Of a DNA stretch of 8,674 nt, positions 6,418 to 8,674 are shown in pieces (position 1 is the stretch's first letter; every line of letters begins with the position of its first letter). The notes under the pieces were generated by a model that was given only the letters and a program-made list of their open reading frames with translations, was not told where the DNA came from and did not search any database. The position numbers and the translations under genes are program-made. This stretch comes from Beijerinckiaceae bacterium (lineage in GTDB: Bacteria; Pseudomonadota; Alphaproteobacteria; Rhizobiales; Beijerinckiaceae): positions 1 to 8,674 of the forward strand of contig JAKONB010000547.1 in the NCBI GenBank assembly GCA_022702195.1, in the 5' to 3' direction.

Positions 6418-7278
6418 ATGAAAAAACTGCTGTTCCAATTCGACACCGATGCCGTTCCGAGCGTCTTCGACGTGGTGGTCGGCTACGATGGCGGCGCGGA
6501 CCACATCACCGGCTACGGCAACGTCACGCCGGAGAATGTCGGCGCGCTGGTCGACGGCACGATCTACACACGCGGCGGCTCCGAGAAGAAGTCCACGGCG
6601 ATCTTCGTCGGTGGCGGCAGCATGGCGGCCGGCGAGGCGGTGTTCGAGGCGGTGAAGAAGCGCTTCTTCGGCCCGTTCCGCGTCTCGATCATGCTGGATT
6701 CCAACGGTTCGAACACCACGGCCGCCGCCGGCGTCGCCCTGGTCCAGAAGGCGGCCGGTTCGCTCGCCGGCAAGAAGGCCGTGGTGCTGGCCGGCACCGG
6801 CCCGGTGGGCATGCGCTCGGCGGCCCTGCTGGCCCAGGAAGGCGCCGAGGTCATCCTCTGCGGCCGCTCCCTCGACAAGGCCCAGGCGGCCGCCGACCAG
6901 ATCAACACCCGGTTCAAGGTGTCGATCAAGGCCGCCGAGACCCCTGACGCCGCCTCGCGGTCCCAGATCGTCAAGGGCCAGAACATCGTGTTCTCGGCCG
7001 GCGCCATCGGCCTCGAACTCCTGTCCGAGGATGCGTGGAAGGACGAGGCGAGCATCGAGTTCGTCGCGGATTACAACGCCCAGCCGCCGCTCGGCTTCGG
7101 CGGCATCGACGCGATGGACAAGGGCAAGGAACGCCACGGCAAGCGGGTGTTCGGCGCGCTCGGCATCGGCGGCCTGAAGCTGAAGCTCCACCGCGCCTGC
7201 GTCGGCCAGCTCTTCGACAACACCGAGCAGGTGCTGGACGCCGAGCAGATCTACGCCCTCGCCAAGAAGATGGCCTGA
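6418..7278 (+). CDS. mtdA: NADP-dependent methylenetetrahydrofolate/methylenetetrahydromethanopterin dehydrogenase
   Basis: A 286-residue protein, about the length of M. extorquens MtdA (288 as I recall). It reversibly oxidises methylene-H4F to methenyl-H4F with NADP, and also accepts methylene-H4MPT, placing it at the branch between formaldehyde oxidation and assimilation. The N-terminus KKLLFQFDTDAVPSVFDVVVGYDGGADHITGYGNVTPENVG is diagnostic of the family. The nucleotide-binding loop GTGPVG is at 126-131, and R150 in LCGRSLDKAQ sits where the NADP 2'-phosphate is bound. NADYNAQPPLG-like and FGALGIGGLKLKLHRA blocks are present near the C-terminus. I chose the ATG at 6418, with AGGGA 8 nt upstream, because the frame extends upstream to 6343 only through intergenic repeat sequence. 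fchA follows after 3 bp, so the two are almost certainly co-translated from one message. Confidence 0.96.
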   Translation: MKKLLFQFDTDAVPSVFDVVVGYDGGADHITGYGNVTPENVGALVDGTIYTRGGSEKKSTAIFVGGGSMAAGEAVFEAVKKRFFGPFRVSIMLDSNGSNTTAAAGVALVQKAAGSLAGKKAVVLAGTGPVGMRSAALLAQEGAEVILCGRSLDKAQAAADQINTRFKVSIKAAETPDAASRSQIVKGQNIVFSAGAIGLELLSEDAWKDEASIEFVADYNAQPPLGFGGIDAMDKGKERHGKRVFGALGIGGLKLKLHRACVGQLFDNTEQVLDAEQIYALAKKMA

Positions 7279-7281
7279 GCC

Positions 7282-7923
7282 ATGACCGCCAAGCCATCCG
7301 CGGCCGACGAGACCATCGGCACCTTCCTCGACGGGCTGGCGAGCTCGGCGCCCACCCCCGGCGGGGGCGGCGCCGCCGCGATCCACGGCGCCATGGGCGC
7401 CGCGCTCCTGAGCATGGTGTGCAACCTCACCATCGGCAAGAAGAAGTACGTCGAGGTCGAGGGTGAGCTGAAGGAGATCCTGGGCCAATCCGAGGCGCTC
7501 CGGGCCGAACTCACCGGCATGATCGCCGACGACGTGGCGGCGTTCGACGCCGTCATGGCCGCCTACGGACTGCCGAAGGGCACCGATGCCGAGAAGGAAG
7601 CCCGCGCGGCGCGGATTCAGGAGGCGCTCAAGGTCGCCACCGACGTGCCGCTCGCCTGCTGCCGCGCGTGCCGCAAGGTCATCGACCTCGCTCAGCCGGT
7701 GGCCGACAAGGGCAACCTGAACGTGATCTCGGATGCCGGCGTCGCCGTTCTCTCGGCCCATGCGGGCCTGCGCAGCGCGGCCCTCAACGTTTACGTCAAC
7801 GCCAAGGGCCTCGACGACCGCGCCTTCGCCGAATCCCGCCTCACGGAGCTCGAAGGGCTGCTCGGTACCGCCGGGCCGCTCAACGAGAGCATCTACGAGG
7901 TCGTGAAGGCCAAGGTGAACTGA
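7282..7923 (+). CDS. fchA: Methenyltetrahydrofolate cyclohydrolase
   Basis: A 213-residue protein of the formiminotransferase-cyclodeaminase C-terminal (FTCD_C) family. It hydrolyses 5,10-methenyl-H4F to 10-formyl-H4F, the step between MtdA and formate-H4F ligase. Visible signatures: TFLDGLASSAPTPGGGGAAA (14-33) with the glycine-rich loop at 27-30, MVCNLTIGKKKY (45-56), MIADDVAAFDAVM (80-92), and the C-terminal block NLNVISDAGVAVLSA (145-159). It is unrelated in sequence to FolD, and bacterial FchA occurs with MtdA in serine-cycle methylotrophs. The start is ATG at 7282, 3 bp after the mtdA stop. No strong Shine-Dalgarno sequence lies between, so translation is probably coupled to mtdA. A hairpin follows 8 bp after its stop. 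Confidence 0.95.
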   Translation: MTAKPSAADETIGTFLDGLASSAPTPGGGGAAAIHGAMGAALLSMVCNLTIGKKKYVEVEGELKEILGQSEALRAELTGMIADDVAAFDAVMAAYGLPKGTDAEKEARAARIQEALKVATDVPLACCRACRKVIDLAQPVADKGNLNVISDAGVAVLSAHAGLRSAALNVYVNAKGLDDRAFAESRLTELEGLLGTAGPLNESIYEVVKAKVN

Positions 7924-7931
7924 ACATTTTT

Positions 7932-7956
7932 GTGCGGCGCACATGGTGCGCCGCAT
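7932..7956 (+). repeat. Hairpin just after fchA
   Basis: TGCGGCGCAC (7933-7942) and GTGCGCCGCA (7946-7955) are perfect 10-bp reverse complements around an ATG loop, extendable by a G-T pair. It begins 8 nt after the fchA stop, following the run ATTTTT. The T-run is upstream and not downstream, and no T-tract follows the hairpin, so it is not a standard intrinsic terminator in either direction. It may protect the 3' end of an mtdA-fchA transcript or attenuate transcription into mtkA. Confidence 0.65.
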
Positions 7957-8171
7957 GACCGCCAAGACTTGTGGGCGACAAAGCCACGTCAAGCGTAACC
8001 GAAGCCGCCACGATACCAAGTGAAGCGTCGCGAACGATCGTCTTCAAAAGCATTCCGACTGCCCTCAAGGCAGACTCAACGAGAATGTAAAAAAATATAA
8101 GCGCCAAAGCCCTTTTCGCGAAGTGAAATTTACGAGAAGGTCCGGCGCAGGAAACGTCGAGGAGATTCCAT
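7957..8171 (+). promoter_or_regulatory. Leader of mtkA, AT-rich, possible internal promoter
   Basis: With the hairpin before it, this makes a 248-bp gap, the largest inside the cluster. Part of it (about 8082-8135) is much more AT-rich than its surroundings. It contains TATAAG at 8096-8101, a 5 of 6 match to a -10 box, but no convincing -35. TAA-N7-TAA at 8088-8100 fits the CbbR-type TNA-N7-TNA pattern, though matches are easy in AT-rich DNA. A small hairpin CTGCC-CTCAA-GGCAG lies at 8059-8073. The strong ribosome binding site GAGGAG (8159-8164) stands 7 nt before the mtkA ATG. A separate mtkA promoter is inferred, not shown. Confidence 0.35.
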
Positions 8172-8674
8172 ATGGACGTTCACGAGTACCAGGCGAAAGA
8201 ACTGCTCGCCGGCTTCGGCGTGGCGGTTCCCAAGGGCGCGGTGGCTTTCAGCCCCGATCAGGCCGTCTATGCCGCCACCGAACTCGGCGGTTCATTCTGG
8301 GCCGTCAAGGCGCAGATCCATGCCGGCGCCCGCGGCAAGGCCGGCGGCATCAAGCTGTGCCGAACCTATAACGAGGTGCGGGACGCTGCCAAGGACCTCC
8401 TCGGCAAGCGCCTCGTGACGCTCCAGACCGGCCCCGAGGGCAAGCCGGTCCAGCGCGTCTACGTGGAGACCGCCGATCCGTTCGAGCGCGAACTCTATCT
8501 CGGCTACGTCCTCGACCGGAAGGCCGAGCGGGTGCGGGTGATCGCCTCGCAGCGCGGCGGCATGGATATCGAGGAGATCGCCGCCAACGAGCCGGAGGCG
8601 CTGATCCAGGTGGTGGTCGAGCCGGCCGTCGGCCTGCAGCAGTTCCAGGCCCGCGAGATCGCGTTCCAGCTCGG
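8172..8674 (+). CDS. mtkA: Malate--CoA ligase (malate thiokinase) beta subunit, N-terminal part; 3' end outside window
   Basis: The first 167 residues are visible and the frame is open to the window end. It is an ATP-grasp subunit homologous to SucC of succinyl-CoA synthetase. With MtkB it makes malyl-CoA from malate, CoA and ATP, and malyl-CoA is then split to acetyl-CoA and glyoxylate. The N-terminus MDVHEYQAKELLAGFGV is typical. The ATP-grasp site shows K46 in WAVKAQIHAG and the loop GARGKAGG (52-59), positions equivalent to K46 and 53-55 of E. coli SucC. Later blocks include YVETADPFERELYLGYVLDR and IASQRGGMDIEEIA. The ATG at 8172 has GAGGAG at ideal spacing. SucC itself is the alternative, but the serine-cycle context and close match to remembered Methylobacterium MtkA favour mtkA. 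Confidence 0.94.
   Translation, partial: MDVHEYQAKELLAGFGVAVPKGAVAFSPDQAVYAATELGGSFWAVKAQIHAGARGKAGGIKLCRTYNEVRDAAKDLLGKRLVTLQTGPEGKPVQRVYVETADPFERELYLGYVLDRKAERVRVIASQRGGMDIEEIAANEPEALIQVVVEPAVGLQQFQAREIAFQL

Noticed and set aside
6238..8019. 593-codon open frame on the minus strand covering mtdA and fchA
   Set aside because: It lies fully antisense to two well-supported genes, contains His/Gly/Ala-rich low-complexity sequence and no recognisable domain. Long antisense frames are expected from the GC-biased third positions of the real genes.
7880..8107. 75-codon minus-strand frame with a hydrophobic N-terminal part in the fchA-mtkA gap
   Set aside because: Starts with TTG and overlaps the fchA 3' end, and its third codon positions lack the GC bias of the real genes. 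The hydrophobic look follows from the AT-rich leader read backwards.

Overview
The window is GC-rich, with long spurious ORFs on every strand, as expected of a high-GC genome. It carries the central serine-cycle cluster of a serine-pathway methylotroph. The order sga-hprA-mtdA-fchA-mtkA and the protein sequences match what I remember of Methylobacterium/Methylorubrum (Alphaproteobacteria, Hyphomicrobiales). MtdA and FchA differ from the M. extorquens proteins as I recall them, so this is probably another species of the group; that comparison is from memory.

Left part (1-3355). The 3' end of a PA0069-type radical SAM gene on the + strand converges on a minus-strand group read right to left: a PlcP-like metallophosphoesterase, a GT4 glycosyltransferase coupled to it by a GTGA stop/start overlap, and then rnhB (ribonuclease HII) 80 bp further on. 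In other Alphaproteobacteria, PlcP strips the headgroup from phospholipids during phosphate starvation and the adjacent glycosyltransferase glycosylates the resulting diacylglycerol. The pair is therefore a candidate membrane-lipid remodelling module.

Middle (3356-3945). This 590-bp divergent spacer lies between plcP and sga. It holds an AT-rich island with an A7T4 tract next to a 15-bp inverted repeat that fits the TNA-N7-TNA pattern of CbbR/QscR-type LysR regulators. A weak Pho-box-like sequence lies close to plcP.

Right part (3946-8674). Five + strand genes follow. Sga converts glyoxylate plus serine to glycine plus hydroxypyruvate, and HprA reduces hydroxypyruvate to glycerate. MtdA and FchA interconvert methylene-, methenyl- and 10-formyl-H4F, linking C1 oxidation to assimilation. 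MtkA, cut by the window end, is one subunit of malate-CoA ligase, which makes malyl-CoA for glyoxylate regeneration. mtkB, ppc and mcl would be expected just beyond the window.

Nothing coding here looks like an undescribed system. The less explained material is in the spacers of the serine-cycle cluster. There is a 28-bp perfect palindrome between sga and hprA, a 115-bp nested inverted repeat that resembles a dispersed intergenic element between hprA and mtdA, a hairpin just 5' of the mtdA ribosome binding site, and a 10-bp-stem hairpin plus an AT-rich leader between fchA and mtkA. Only mtdA-fchA are tightly packed (3 bp). None of the hairpins has a downstream T-tract, so they look more like RNA processing, stability or attenuation elements than simple terminators. 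Roles assigned to them are inference.
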